From Alistipes sp. (GTDB taxonomy: Bacteria; Bacteroidota; Bacteroidia; Bacteroidales; Rikenellaceae): DNA of 44,288 nucleotides. The translations under genes and the position numbers were made by a program. Numbering within the stretch: the first letter of the stretch is position 1; each line of letters starts with the position of its first letter. A model generated the notes under the pieces. It was not told the origin of the DNA and did no database searches. It saw nothing but the letters and a program-made list of their open reading frames with translations. Below are positions 1 through 7,381 of this stretch, one piece after another. Location: positions 1 to 44,288 of the forward strand of contig JAFTVW010000017.1 of NCBI GenBank assembly GCA_017465605.1. The letters are read 5' to 3'.

Positions 1-79
1 TAAAAAGTGGAATAAAACATAAAACGCGCTACCAAGAACAACCTTTGCTGCAAAAGACACACTCCCTCCCCTTCGGGTG

Positions 80-100
80 CTCCCTCTAACTTAGAGGGAG
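80..100 (+). terminator. Short hairpin near the left edge
   Basis: CTCCCTCTAA and TTAGAGGGAG face each other almost without a loop (effectively an 8-bp stem with a 5-nt loop) and are followed by AGTTTTT. It could end a plus-strand gene lying left of the window. No coding frame is convincing between 1 and 225. Confidence 0.4.
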
Positions 101-167
101 AGTTTTTGGAGTTCTTTGGAAGGTCGTAATTAAGCGGTTGATTCCTACATTTTTACATAGCCTCCTA

Positions 168-299
168 TACTATCACCGCAGGTTGGTTGATGTAAAAATG
201 AGGAATGACGTGTGTGTTTTATAAAAATACTCTATCCAACTCGATGTTAGATAGAGTATTAACTCAATTTTGAATCTTGAATTTTGAATTTTGAATTCC
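168..299 (-). repeat. Dispersed 3'-end repeat, radC copy
   Basis: Read on the minus strand directly after the radC stop: tandem AATTCAAAATTC units (about 265-299), a 15-bp hairpin (226-260), then a block containing GTCATTC, CATTTTTACATCAAC and GATAGTATA. The same order recurs after the folP core (27637-27753), and the first two parts recur after dnaK (34342-34391). It looks like a non-coding mobile or REP-like element that supplies terminators. No transposase is nearby. Confidence 0.7.
226..260 (-). terminator. Terminator hairpin of radC
   Basis: AATACTCTATCCAAC pairs with GTTAGATAGAGTATT (one G-U type mismatch) around a TCGAT loop. On the minus strand it is followed by TTTTTAT. It is part of the repeat at 168-299, and its loop and upper stem match the dnaK hairpin at 34342-34372. 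Confidence 0.75.
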
Positions 300-300
300 A

Positions 301-954
301 CTACAACAATCCATTACGGCGGAACGAATATTCGCCCTCGGCCGAGATAATCAGATGGTCGAGCAAGCGGATATCAAACAGAGCCGCCGCATCGGCCACT
401 TTGCGCGTAAGAGCCTTATCGGCTGCGCTCGGCTCAGCCGCCCCCGAAGGGTGGTTATGCACCATAATAATTTGAGTGGAGAGCAGCTCCAACGCACGTT
501 TCACAATCAAACGATGGTCAACCACCGTAGCCTGCACTCCGCCCTGACTTACCCTCTGACGCTCGATTATACGATTCGACGATGTGAGATACAACACCCA
601 GCACTCCTCGTGCAACATTCCATCGAAAACAGGTCGCATCACTCGCACCACATCTTCGTCGGTTGAGATTGAATCCATTTCGCCCGTTGACGAGGCCACT
701 ACCCTACGTCCATACTCCAATGCAGCGTGCAACCTCTCGGCACGACGCAGACCAATCCCCTCGACCATACGCAGGCGCGACAAAGGCATACGCGACAATG
801 CCGCCAATGAGCCATACTCCCCCAGAATACGCTCTGCGACCTGCACCACGTCACGCGAATCCGAAGCCGACTCCAACAGCAGGGTCAGCAACTCCACATC
901 GTCCAACGATGCTGCACCTCGCGACGAGAGTTTATCGTGAATATTCTTTGTCAT
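301..954 (-). CDS. radC: RadC family JAB/MPN-domain protein
   Basis: 217 residues, normal for RadC. Residues 1-85 contain a helix-hairpin-helix-like segment (MVEGIGLRRAERL). Residues 100-217 are the JAB/MPN metalloprotease-like domain: Glu in HEECWV (about 116-117), the metal-binding H166-N-H168-P-S-G motif, and an Asp about ten residues later. Despite the historical name, a role in DNA repair is unproven; the family is often associated with mobile DNA and recombination. The ATG at 954 lies 127 nt after the rnc stop, so co-transcription with rnc is possible but uncertain. The stop codon abuts a dispersed repeat that provides the terminator. Confidence 0.93.
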   Translation of the reverse strand: MTKNIHDKLSSRGAASLDDVELLTLLLESASDSRDVVQVAERILGEYGSLAALSRMPLSRLRMVEGIGLRRAERLHAALEYGRRVVASSTGEMDSISTDEDVVRVMRPVFDGMLHEECWVLYLTSSNRIIERQRVSQGGVQATVVDHRLIVKRALELLSTQIIMVHNHPSGAAEPSAADKALTRKVADAAALFDIRLLDHLIISAEGEYSFRRNGLL

Positions 955-1081
955 AATTATCTGCTTGTATGCCTACTTATCGCACGTTTACTGTTGTTTG
1001 TCTGCCGCTGCAAGTTTACCTCCACACGTCTGCCGCTGCACATTTTCCGCTACGCTTTTGCCTACCGCGCGTTTGCTGCTG
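955..1081. repeat. Short imperfect repeats between rnc and radC
   Basis: This 127-bp gap holds TCTGCCGCTGCA twice (1001-1012 and 1029-1040, period 28) plus two related flanking blocks with CGCACGTTTACTGTTG and CGCGCGTTTGCTGCTG. There is no convincing promoter or gene. It may have arisen by local duplication next to the repetitive 3' end of rnc. Confidence 0.4.
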
Positions 1082-2686
1082 TTATTCAGCATTTTGTTCG
1101 GTCTTTTGTTCTGCCTTCTGATCGGCTTTCTGATCAGCTTTCTTGGTGCGTCGTCTTACGCTCCTTTTTGCCTTTGGAGGTGTTGTTGCTACTATCTCCT
1201 CTTTGGCAACAACATATCCCGCTAATTGATTATCCGACACCTCCACCGACTGCTTCTCGGCTATCTCGGCTATGGGGGCAATTGTGGTTGCGAGTGCGAT
1301 TGGTGGCTCAGTTGTAGTTGCTGTTGTAGTTGCTGCTGCGGGCTCAGTTGCGACCTTCGGCTTTGCCGATTTAGCTCTGCTTGATGCACGACGACGAGGC
1401 TTTTTAGCCACGCTCTCTGTTTGGGCATCAACTTCATCAATAGTCTTCTCAACTGTGGAAATCTCCTCCACCGATTCAACCTTTAACTCTGCCTCCTGCT
1501 TTGCCTTTGGCTCTGCCTCCTGCTTGGCCTTTGGCTTGGTTTTCGACTTTGGTTTAGCCTTTGGCTTGGTTTCAGATTTAGGCTCTGACGTGGTTTCTGC
1601 CTTCGGCTCCGACTTAGGCTCGGCTTTCGGCTTCGGCTCGGCTTTCGGTTCGGCCTTTGGTTTTGGCTTTTGCTCTGCCGCAACCTCACGCTTCGAGTCA
1701 ACCTTTGGCTCTATCTTTTTCTTCTCACTCTGCTCACTCACAACACTCCCCGCGGGCTCTATACCCTTTGCTCTCTCCGCTCTCTCCGCTCTCCCTGCGC
1801 TCCTCACACTCTCCACGCTCTGCGCTTCCTGTGGCTCGTTAGGCTCACTCGCGGCTTTGTATTGTCGCATCGAATGGGCACGCGACTTGGCATCAAGCAA
1901 ATCCAGCTTATCGAGCAACTTGGTGCAATCCTCGTCGCTAAAACCCTGCGATACGGAGTAAGCAGCACGTTGCTCCGCCTCCTTCTTCGACTCGCCTGCG
2001 CCATATCCCATCTCGATACCGTCAATCAGCACCTTGCTATAAAAGAATGGGTGTGTTGACGAGTATGTTTTATCGTTCTCCGTATCGAAATAAATCGTAT
2101 GGTGATTCTTCTGACACCACTCAATCAATCGGCTCTTGAAATCAGTCTCAGCCTGAGTGAGTTGGTCAACCTTGATGTAGTCAACAAAAATCTTGTTTAT
2201 AAGCAGTCTGTTGACAAAATCGTAGCCTTGATCGAGGTAAATTGCACCCATCATAGCCTCGAAAGCATCACCGTAGATGTGTTTCTGCGAGACGTTATTT
2301 GAGGAGTGGGTAATCACATAGTCGGACAATCCGATGCGTTTTGCCACATCGTTGAGCATCTGACGTGAAACCATTTTTGAACGCAATTTGGTCAAGAATC
2401 CCTCGTTTTTGTCGGGAAACTCGATGAAAAGATAATCCGACGACACGCTCTCTAAAACCGCATCACCCAAAAATTCAAGTCGCTCATTATTAATATGTTG
2501 ACCATCAGCCAACACAATAGATGCCGACTTATGGATAAGTGCCAATTTATATAGCTCGATGTTATTGGGAATAAACCCAAACATATCATCGACAGCCGCA
2601 TAAAATCGCTTGTCCTTGCCGAAATTTCGGCGAATGGGACGAAGGATAAAATCTATCAAAACAGTGGTTTTATATGTTAATAACAA
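1082..2686 (-). CDS. rnc: Ribonuclease III with a long low-complexity C-terminal tail
   Basis: Cuts double-stranded RNA in rRNA and mRNA processing. The first 275 residues are an ordinary RNase III: signature ERLEFLGDAV (about 69-78), second metal-site segment GDAFEAMMGAIYLD (139-152), and a dsRNA-binding domain (about 180-245, ending GESKKEAEQRAA). Residues 276-534 are a Lys/Pro/Glu/Ala tail with many KPKAEPK, EPKSEPK and KQEAE units, then Ala/Thr-rich and Lys/Arg-rich segments. Most bacterial RNase III proteins are about 220-310 residues, so the tail is exceptional. No ATG precedes the domain. Both possible starts are TTG, at 2686 and 2659; the later one fits the length of Bacteroidales homologues as I recall them. 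It follows fabF by 70 bp, in the common acpP-fabF-rnc order. Confidence 0.92.
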   Translation of the reverse strand: MLLTYKTTVLIDFILRPIRRNFGKDKRFYAAVDDMFGFIPNNIELYKLALIHKSASIVLADGQHINNERLEFLGDAVLESVSSDYLFIEFPDKNEGFLTKLRSKMVSRQMLNDVAKRIGLSDYVITHSSNNVSQKHIYGDAFEAMMGAIYLDQGYDFVNRLLINKIFVDYIKVDQLTQAETDFKSRLIEWCQKNHHTIYFDTENDKTYSSTHPFFYSKVLIDGIEMGYGAGESKKEAEQRAAYSVSQGFSDEDCTKLLDKLDLLDAKSRAHSMRQYKAASEPNEPQEAQSVESVRSAGRAERAERAKGIEPAGSVVSEQSEKKKIEPKVDSKREVAAEQKPKPKAEPKAEPKPKAEPKSEPKAETTSEPKSETKPKAKPKSKTKPKAKQEAEPKAKQEAELKVESVEEISTVEKTIDEVDAQTESVAKKPRRRASSRAKSAKPKVATEPAAATTTATTTEPPIALATTIAPIAEIAEKQSVEVSDNQLAGYVVAKEEIVATTPPKAKRSVRRRTKKADQKADQKAEQKTEQNAE

Positions 2687-2687
2687 T

Positions 2688-2713
2688 GGCTGTCACACTC
2701 TTGTCCGACAGCC
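2688..2713 (-). other. Hairpin between fabF and rnc
   Basis: GGCTGTC and GACAGCC form a perfect 7-bp stem with a 12-nt loop immediately before the presumed rnc start. There is no U-tract, so it is more likely an RNA-processing or attenuation structure (possibly a target of RNase III itself) than a terminator. That role is inference. Confidence 0.35.
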
Positions 2714-2756
2714 TAAAAGATAAGATATATCCCACTCACTCGCGATGCCTTAGCAC

Positions 2757-4004
2757 CTAAAACTTGCGGAATATGATGGTTGAATTATGACCTCCAAATC
2801 CAAATGTATTACTCAATGCCACACGCACCTCGCGACGCTGGGCCTCTCCCAACGTAAGGTTTAGGCGTGGATCGATCTCCTCGTCGAGATTCTCAACATT
2901 GATGGTTGGGGGGATAATGCCTCGCGTGATAGCCATAATGCAAGCCAAAGCCTCGATGGCCGCCGTACCTCCCAACAAGTGGCCGGTCATAGATTTGGTG
3001 GAAGAGATATTGATTTGGTATGAATGCTCGCCAAACAAAGAGGTAATAGCCTTTATTTCAGCAACATCACCCAACGAAGTAGAGGTACCGTGAGCGTTGA
3101 TGTAGTCGATATCCTCAATCGACAACTCTGCATCGCGAATCGCCTCACGCATAGAAATCATAGCTCCCTTGCCCTCTGGGTGTGGAGCAGTCATATGATA
3201 TGCGTCAGCCGACATTCCGCTTCCTGCAACCTCACAATATATTTTTGCACCTCGCGCCAATGCGTGCTCCAACTCCTCGAACACGAGTGCGCCACCGCCC
3301 TCGCCAATGACAAAACCATCGCGATCCTTATCAAACGGACGCGACGCGTGGGCTGCATCATCGTTGCGTGTTGAAAGGGCCTGCATACCGCAGAAACTAC
3401 CAACACCCGGGTCGTTAATCGAAGCCTCCGAGCCACCCGTAACAATCACATCGGCCTTGCCCCAACGAATCAGGTTCAAAGCATCAATCATTGCGTGGTT
3501 CGACGATGCACACGCCGAGACGGTGCAATAGTTCGGCCCCATAAACCCATATTTGATTGAGATGAATCCAGCCGCCAAGTCGGAAACCATACGGGGTACA
3601 AAAAATGGGCTAAATCGAGGTGTAAAATTACCCTCGATATAGCCCTTGCTCTCTTCGTAGAACGTAGTTGTTCCACCTGTGCCTGAACCCCACACAACAC
3701 CCACTCTCTCCAAGTCGATATTGCTCTCGACCAACGCCGCATCGCGAACAGCCTCATCGGCTGAAATCATCGCAAACTGCGCAAAAAGGTCGTACTTTCG
3801 CACCTCCTTACGGTCGAAATACTGAGTCCAGTCGTAATCCTTAACCTCGCAAGCTATCCTTGAACGGAATTTTGTGGCATCGAAACGAGTAATCGGAGCA
3901 GCGGCACTAACACCTGCTTCAAGATTTGAAAAATACTCCTCAACAGAGTGACCCAAAGGGTTGATTGTACCAATTCCTGTAACAACGACTCTTCTGCCCG
4001 CCAT
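2757..4004 (-). CDS. fabF: 3-oxoacyl-[acyl-carrier-protein] synthase II
   Basis: Condensing enzyme of fatty-acid elongation; it joins malonyl-ACP to acyl-ACP. Counting from MAGRRVVV, the thiolase-fold triad is C165 (SACAS), H305 (NAHGTST) and H342 (MTGHLLGG), the normal KAS II arrangement in a protein of 415 residues. An upstream GTG at 4010 is in frame, but the ATG at 4004 gives the usual N-terminus, so I use it. The gene follows acpP by 48 bp and precedes rnc, forming the acpP-fabF-rnc operon found in many bacteria. It probably uses the promoter upstream of acpP. Confidence 0.97.
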   Translation of the reverse strand: MAGRRVVVTGIGTINPLGHSVEEYFSNLEAGVSAAAPITRFDATKFRSRIACEVKDYDWTQYFDRKEVRKYDLFAQFAMISADEAVRDAALVESNIDLERVGVVWGSGTGGTTTFYEESKGYIEGNFTPRFSPFFVPRMVSDLAAGFISIKYGFMGPNYCTVSACASSNHAMIDALNLIRWGKADVIVTGGSEASINDPGVGSFCGMQALSTRNDDAAHASRPFDKDRDGFVIGEGGGALVFEELEHALARGAKIYCEVAGSGMSADAYHMTAPHPEGKGAMISMREAIRDAELSIEDIDYINAHGTSTSLGDVAEIKAITSLFGEHSYQINISSTKSMTGHLLGGTAAIEALACIMAITRGIIPPTINVENLDEEIDPRLNLTLGEAQRREVRVALSNTFGFGGHNSTIIFRKF

Positions 4005-4052
4005 AATCACCTAACTTAGATAGCCCGAAGAATTAGAATATTTGATATGAAA

Positions 4053-4289
4053 TTATTTCTTGTGAGCCTCAACGTATGCTACTGCATCGCCAACGGTTGC
4101 AATCTTCTCAGCGTCCTCATCGGGAATCTGAATGTCGAATGCCTTCTCAAACTCCATAATCAACTCTACTGTGTCGAGTGAATCTGCGCCCAAATGTGCT
4201 GTAAAGCTTGCCTCGGGTACTACCTCAGACTCCTTAACGCCCAACTTGTCAACGATAATCTCAACAACTTTTGCCTGAATCTCTGACAT
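4053..4289 (-). CDS. acpP: Acyl carrier protein
   Basis: 78-residue acidic four-helix protein that carries growing acyl chains on a phosphopantetheine arm. The attachment Ser is S37 in GADSLDTVE. It is the first gene of the acpP-fabF-rnc operon. A promoter-like TACTTTTG lies about 65 nt upstream of the ATG. The preceding 5' region is A/T-rich, and the divergent pepE gene starts 164 bp away. Confidence 0.98.
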   Translation of the reverse strand: MSEIQAKVVEIIVDKLGVKESEVVPEASFTAHLGADSLDTVELIMEFEKAFDIQIPDEDAEKIATVGDAVAYVEAHKK

Positions 4290-4353
4290 AATTTTAACTT
4301 TTTTAGTTTAACAATTTATTTTTGATTGGTTTAATCTTTCAACATAATCTGCG

Positions 4354-4361
4354 CAAAAGTA
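4354..4361 (-). promoter_or_regulatory. Candidate -7 box for acpP
   Basis: TACTTTTG on the minus strand fits the Bacteroidetes -7 consensus TAnnTTTG. No clear TTG lies at the -33 position. It sits in the acpP/pepE divergent gap. Confidence 0.45.
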
Positions 4362-4453
4362 ACACTTTTTTTATTAATTTTGGCATTAGAAAGCAATTAT
4401 TTTACTGCCATTTTTTTGGTCAATATGTACAAACACCTAAATATCAACGGATT

Positions 4454-5155
4454 ATGAACTTATTACTGATTTCAAACTCTACCAACGCAGGTGAAGAATA
4501 CTTGCAATACCCTATCCAGCAGATTGGAAAGTTCCTCGAAGGCGTTAGCGAAGTGGTATTTATTCCCTACGCAGCCGTCACTTTCTCATACGCCGCATAC
4601 GAGGCAAAGGTGCAAAACAGATTCAACGAAATAGGCGTAAAAGTGCGCTCGATTCACCGTGCTGCAAATCCTCGTCATATGATTCGCAACGCTCAGGCAA
4701 TATGTGTCGGAGGAGGAAACACCTTCGCATTGGCAAAGAAGATGCAGGAGCAGGGTCTTATGCAGGCAATCCGCAAGAAGATAGCCGAAGGAACTCCCTA
4801 TGTAGGTTGGTCGGCAGGTAGCAACGTATGCTGTCCTACAATCTGCACCACCAACGATATGCCCATCGTGCAGCCCGAATCATTCAAGGCTATCGGTGCT
4901 GTCAAGTTCCAAATCAATCCCCACTATCTCGATGCCAACCCCGAAGGCCACGCAGGCGAGACCCGCGAGCAGCGAATTTTGGAGTACATCGAGGCCAACC
5001 CACGCCGCTGGGTGGTAGGACTTCGTGAGGGTTGTATGCTCCACGTCGAGGGTGAAAAGATGGAGCTTATCGGCTCGCGCCCGATGCGAATCTTCAAGAA
5101 GGGTGTCGAGACCTACGAGGTGAAGGCTGGTGACGACTTGGGATTCTTGATGTAA
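4454..5155 (+). CDS. pepE: Dipeptidase E (alpha-aspartyl dipeptidase, family S51)
   Basis: Cytosolic serine peptidase that cleaves N-terminal Asp-X dipeptides. 233 residues from the ATG at 4454; upstream in-frame sequence is A/T-rich with no family resemblance. The catalytic residues fall at the numbers described for the Salmonella enzyme: S120 in GWSAGSN, H157 in NPHYLD and E192 in LREG. The conserved CVGGGNTF segment is also present. It is transcribed divergently from acpP and followed by its own hairpin, so it is probably monocistronic. Confidence 0.95.
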   Translation: MNLLLISNSTNAGEEYLQYPIQQIGKFLEGVSEVVFIPYAAVTFSYAAYEAKVQNRFNEIGVKVRSIHRAANPRHMIRNAQAICVGGGNTFALAKKMQEQGLMQAIRKKIAEGTPYVGWSAGSNVCCPTICTTNDMPIVQPESFKAIGAVKFQINPHYLDANPEGHAGETREQRILEYIEANPRRWVVGLREGCMLHVEGEKMELIGSRPMRIFKKGVETYEVKAGDDLGFLM

Positions 5156-5196
5156 AACATCGTCAAAACAAAACCCAAACAGATTTATAAGCATAT

Positions 5197-5229
5197 TGGA
5201 GGGTGCAACAAAAACAACGCCACCCTCCA
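5197..5229 (+). terminator. Hairpin after pepE
   Basis: TGGAGGGTG and CACCCTCCA form a perfect 9-bp stem with a 15-nt loop, 41 nt after the pepE stop. The U-tract is poor (ATTTGC), so termination may be partial. Confidence 0.5.
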
Positions 5230-5260
5230 TTTGCAATTTCCCACCATAAACCTCCCTCAG

Positions 5261-5626
5261 ATGCAAACCAAATCTCAAATAGGCAAGCAAGGCGAGGAGA
5301 TAGCCGTTGCGTATCTGCGCCGCAATGGTTTTCTCATTGCCGACACCAATTGGCGAAATGGCCGCTACGAGATTGATATTGTGGCTCAAAAGCACGGTAT
5401 GACCCACTTTGTCGAGGTTAAAACTCGCAGTGCCAGCTCTCTCACTTCGCCCGAACAAGCTCTATCAAAGGCTAAAACCGATGCTATGCGCCGAGCCGCC
5501 AACGCATACCTCGCCCAGCATAGAATCGTGGGAGAATTTGAGATGGATTTGGTTGCAATTGACCTCTTTCCCGACGGGTCGAGCGATGTTCGTTTCATAA
5601 GAGATGTAGCCGAGAGTCATTGGTGA
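5261..5626 (+). CDS. YraN/UPF0102 family endonuclease-fold protein
   Basis: 121 residues from the ATG at 5261; an upstream TTG at 5231 would add ten residues unlike the family and overlap the terminator. Family landmarks are GKQGEEIAVAYLRRNGF at the N-terminus, NWRNGRYEIDIVA and FVEVKTR, which together give the E-D-ExK pattern of restriction-endonuclease-like folds. The usual GEID is YEID here. The biological role is not firmly known. The stop lies 58 bp before the waaA start, and a promoter for waaA lies between them. Confidence 0.85.
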   Translation: MQTKSQIGKQGEEIAVAYLRRNGFLIADTNWRNGRYEIDIVAQKHGMTHFVEVKTRSASSLTSPEQALSKAKTDAMRRAANAYLAQHRIVGEFEMDLVAIDLFPDGSSDVRFIRDVAESHW

Positions 5627-5627
5627 T

Positions 5628-5658
5628 TTGGAGAGTAAAAGAAAAAAGAGTAACTTTG
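5628..5658 (+). promoter_or_regulatory. Promoter of waaA
   Basis: -33 TTTG (5627-5630) and -7 TAACTTTG (5651-5658) are separated by 20 nt, a near-ideal Bacteroidetes promoter. Transcription should start near 5665. That rules out the TTG at 5628 as the start and supports ATG 5685. Confidence 0.65.
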
Positions 5659-5684
5659 TAATCCCAAACACAGAATACCAAAAT

Positions 5685-6920
5685 ATGTTTCTCTATAATT
5701 TATGCATAGCCATATATGCACGCTTGATTGCGTTTGCAGGTTTGTGGAACAATAAAGCCCGATTGTGGGCCGACGGACGTAAAGGCATATTTAAGCGTAT
5801 GGCGGCTGCTATATCGCCATCTGACAAGGTGGTGTGGATTCACGTTGCATCGCTGGGCGAATTCGAGCAAGGACGCCCCATTATCGAGCAGATAAAGAAG
5901 CAGCACCCCGAATACAAAGTCCTGCTCACATTCTTCTCGCCATCGGGTTATGAGATTCGCAAGAACTACAACGGAGCCGATTACATCTTCTATCTACCCG
6001 CCGACACACCCCGCAATGCAAAAAGATTTCTCGACATTGCGCACCCCGAGATTGCCATCTTTGTAAAATACGAATTTTGGCTCAACTATCTCTACTCGCT
6101 TAAAAAACGTGGCACACGCACACTCCTCATATCTTCGATTTTCCGCCAAAACTCCATATTCTTCCGAAGCTACGGATTCTATTGGCGCAAGGCTCTCGAT
6201 ACATTTGAATATATGTTTGTGCAAAATCAGGAGTCGCGCGATTTGCTCCATAGCATAGGTTTCGACAACGTGATTATTGCGGGCGACACCCGTTTTGACC
6301 GCGTGGCCGACATTGCCAAAGCGGCAAAGAAGATAGACCTTATTGAGCGTTTCAAGCAGCAGAGCAAGCTATTTGTGGCAGGTTCGACGTGGGGACCCGA
6401 CGAGGATATTTTGCAGAGCCTAATCAACGACAACCCCGAAATCAAGTTTGTCGTAGCACCACACGAAATGAACGAAGGCCGCATTGGCAAGATAATCGCT
6501 TCGACTAAGCAGGGGGCTGTGCGATACACCCAATGTAATGCCGACACAGACCTTGCATCGTATCAGGTGCTGATTCTCGATACGGTCGGAATTCTCTCAT
6601 CGGTGTATGGCTATGCCACTTGGGCATATATCGGCGGAGGATTCGGAGTGGGAATCCACAACACATTGGAGGCCGCCACATTTGGCCTACCCATAGCCTT
6701 TGGCCCGAACTACCACAAGTTCAAGGAGGCTCGCGATATGGTCACTTTGGGAGCAGCCACAAAGGTCGAATCGGCCGAAGAGTTAAAAGCGTGGTTTGAG
6801 CCACTGCGTGACGAAGAGACAGCCCTGCAAAAGGCAAGCTCAACGGCAAAGGACTATACCAAAAAGAATCAAGGTGCAACATCGCTTGTAATGAAGATTG
6901 CATTTGGAGAGCAGAAATAA
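5685..6920 (+). CDS. waaA: 3-deoxy-D-manno-octulosonate (Kdo) transferase
   Basis: Transfers Kdo from CMP-Kdo to lipid A precursor at the inner membrane, an essential step of LPS inner-core synthesis. 411 residues, within the family range. It has an N-terminal membrane-associating helix (MFLYNLCIAIYARLIAFAG), the acceptor-side motif HVASLGEFEQGRPI with the conserved Glu, PADTPRN, the lysine-containing KYEFWLNY, and a GT-B C-terminal half with GGGFGVGIHNTLEAATFGLP. The start was chosen from family length and the promoter just upstream. It lies 3' of the yraN-like gene. No other LPS gene is in the window. Confidence 0.95.
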   Translation: MFLYNLCIAIYARLIAFAGLWNNKARLWADGRKGIFKRMAAAISPSDKVVWIHVASLGEFEQGRPIIEQIKKQHPEYKVLLTFFSPSGYEIRKNYNGADYIFYLPADTPRNAKRFLDIAHPEIAIFVKYEFWLNYLYSLKKRGTRTLLISSIFRQNSIFFRSYGFYWRKALDTFEYMFVQNQESRDLLHSIGFDNVIIAGDTRFDRVADIAKAAKKIDLIERFKQQSKLFVAGSTWGPDEDILQSLINDNPEIKFVVAPHEMNEGRIGKIIASTKQGAVRYTQCNADTDLASYQVLILDTVGILSSVYGYATWAYIGGGFGVGIHNTLEAATFGLPIAFGPNYHKFKEARDMVTLGAATKVESAEELKAWFEPLRDEETALQKASSTAKDYTKKNQGATSLVMKIAFGEQK

Positions 6921-7236
6921 TTAAATCACACCATAAAATACAAGAAAATCATATTGCCTATGATTAAATAACAGTAGAAAAAATAGACATATAAATAAAA
7001 GGCGTTAGCTTATATCCGTGATTCTGAAACTTCGACACTTTCACTAATCACTCATCGGAATAAAGTTTGACGTCCACGCTGTGCGTTTACAGCGTGGGCT
7101 TTATTCCATATTTGAGTGATAGGTAGTCGAAGACCTCAGAATCAAATATTAGCGAATTTAGTCCGCGCTTTTTGTTTTGTCTGTAATTTGGGCTATTAAG
7201 GATTGTATCAATCATTAACACAAAAAAACATAAATT
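6921..7236 (+). promoter_or_regulatory. Long intergenic leader before the surface-protein locus
   Basis: 316 bp between waaA and the 41-codon ORF. The first 100 bp are A/T-rich and featureless. The centre is the nested hairpin at 7020-7143. After it comes CCGCGCTTTTTGTTTTG, then AATTTGGG and A/T-rich sequence up to the ATG. No clear TAnnTTTG promoter is present, so I cannot say where transcription begins. Confidence 0.5.
7020..7143 (+). ncRNA. Candidate structured RNA (nested hairpin, 41 perfect pairs)
   Basis: Five perfect helices share one centre: GATTCTGA/TCAGAATC (7020-7027, 7136-7143), CTTCGAC/GTCGAAG (7030-7036, 7126-7132), ATCACTCA/TGAGTGAT (7047-7054, 7113-7120), GGAATAAAG/CTTTATTCC (7057-7065, 7099-7107) and CCACGCTGT/ACAGCGTGG (7074-7082, 7089-7097). 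The loop is GCGTTT. Asymmetric internal loops (10/5, 2/5 and 8/1 nt) separate the helices, as in a functional RNA. It could be a cis leader of the downstream genes or an independent sRNA on either strand; a short 6S-like RNA is possible but unproven. Confidence 0.55.
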
Positions 7237-7362
7237 ATGGAGAAACAAAACTACATCGCCCCCGATTTAGAGGTGCTGGAAATTAAAATTGAGAAAGGAT
7301 TTGCCCAGTCGGGCAGTGAAGGAGACCCCAGTGATTATGGTTGGGGAGGAGATTTAAGTTAA
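7237..7362 (+). CDS. 41-residue small protein upstream of a fimbrillin-like lipoprotein
   Basis: Starts ATG 7237 and ends TAA 7362. The protein begins MEKQNYIAPDLEVLEIKIEK, continues with GFAQSG, and ends in a Gly/Asp/Ser-rich tail containing DYGWGGD. It has no signal peptide or membrane helix. From memory, short Bacteroidales proteins of the pattern YxxPxxEvxxiexExGFAxS often stand beside fimbrillin-type genes, but I know no demonstrated function. It lies 19 bp before the lipoprotein start and downstream of the hairpin RNA, so all three may form one transcript. The leader-core look of the sequence is suggestive of a processed peptide, but no modification enzyme is present. Confidence 0.65.
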   Translation: MEKQNYIAPDLEVLEIKIEKGFAQSGSEGDPSDYGWGGDLS

Positions 7363-7381
7363 ACAAAACAGCGTTATGATT

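Noticed and set aside
284-475. Plus-strand open frame at the left edge
   Set aside because: It is antisense to the radC C-terminus and runs out of the repeat; no homology or start signal.
1272-1961. 229-codon open frame opposite rnc
   Set aside because: It is the antisense of the KPKAEPK-type repeats. Its translation is a periodic FGSAFGF-like sequence with no domain, and the rnc frame has clear homology up to the tail.
7020-7143. Invertible promoter flanked by inverted repeats
   Set aside because: The inverted repeats continue inward as further perfect helices to a 6-nt loop. An invertible segment would have a unique, promoter-bearing interior, and no recombinase is nearby.
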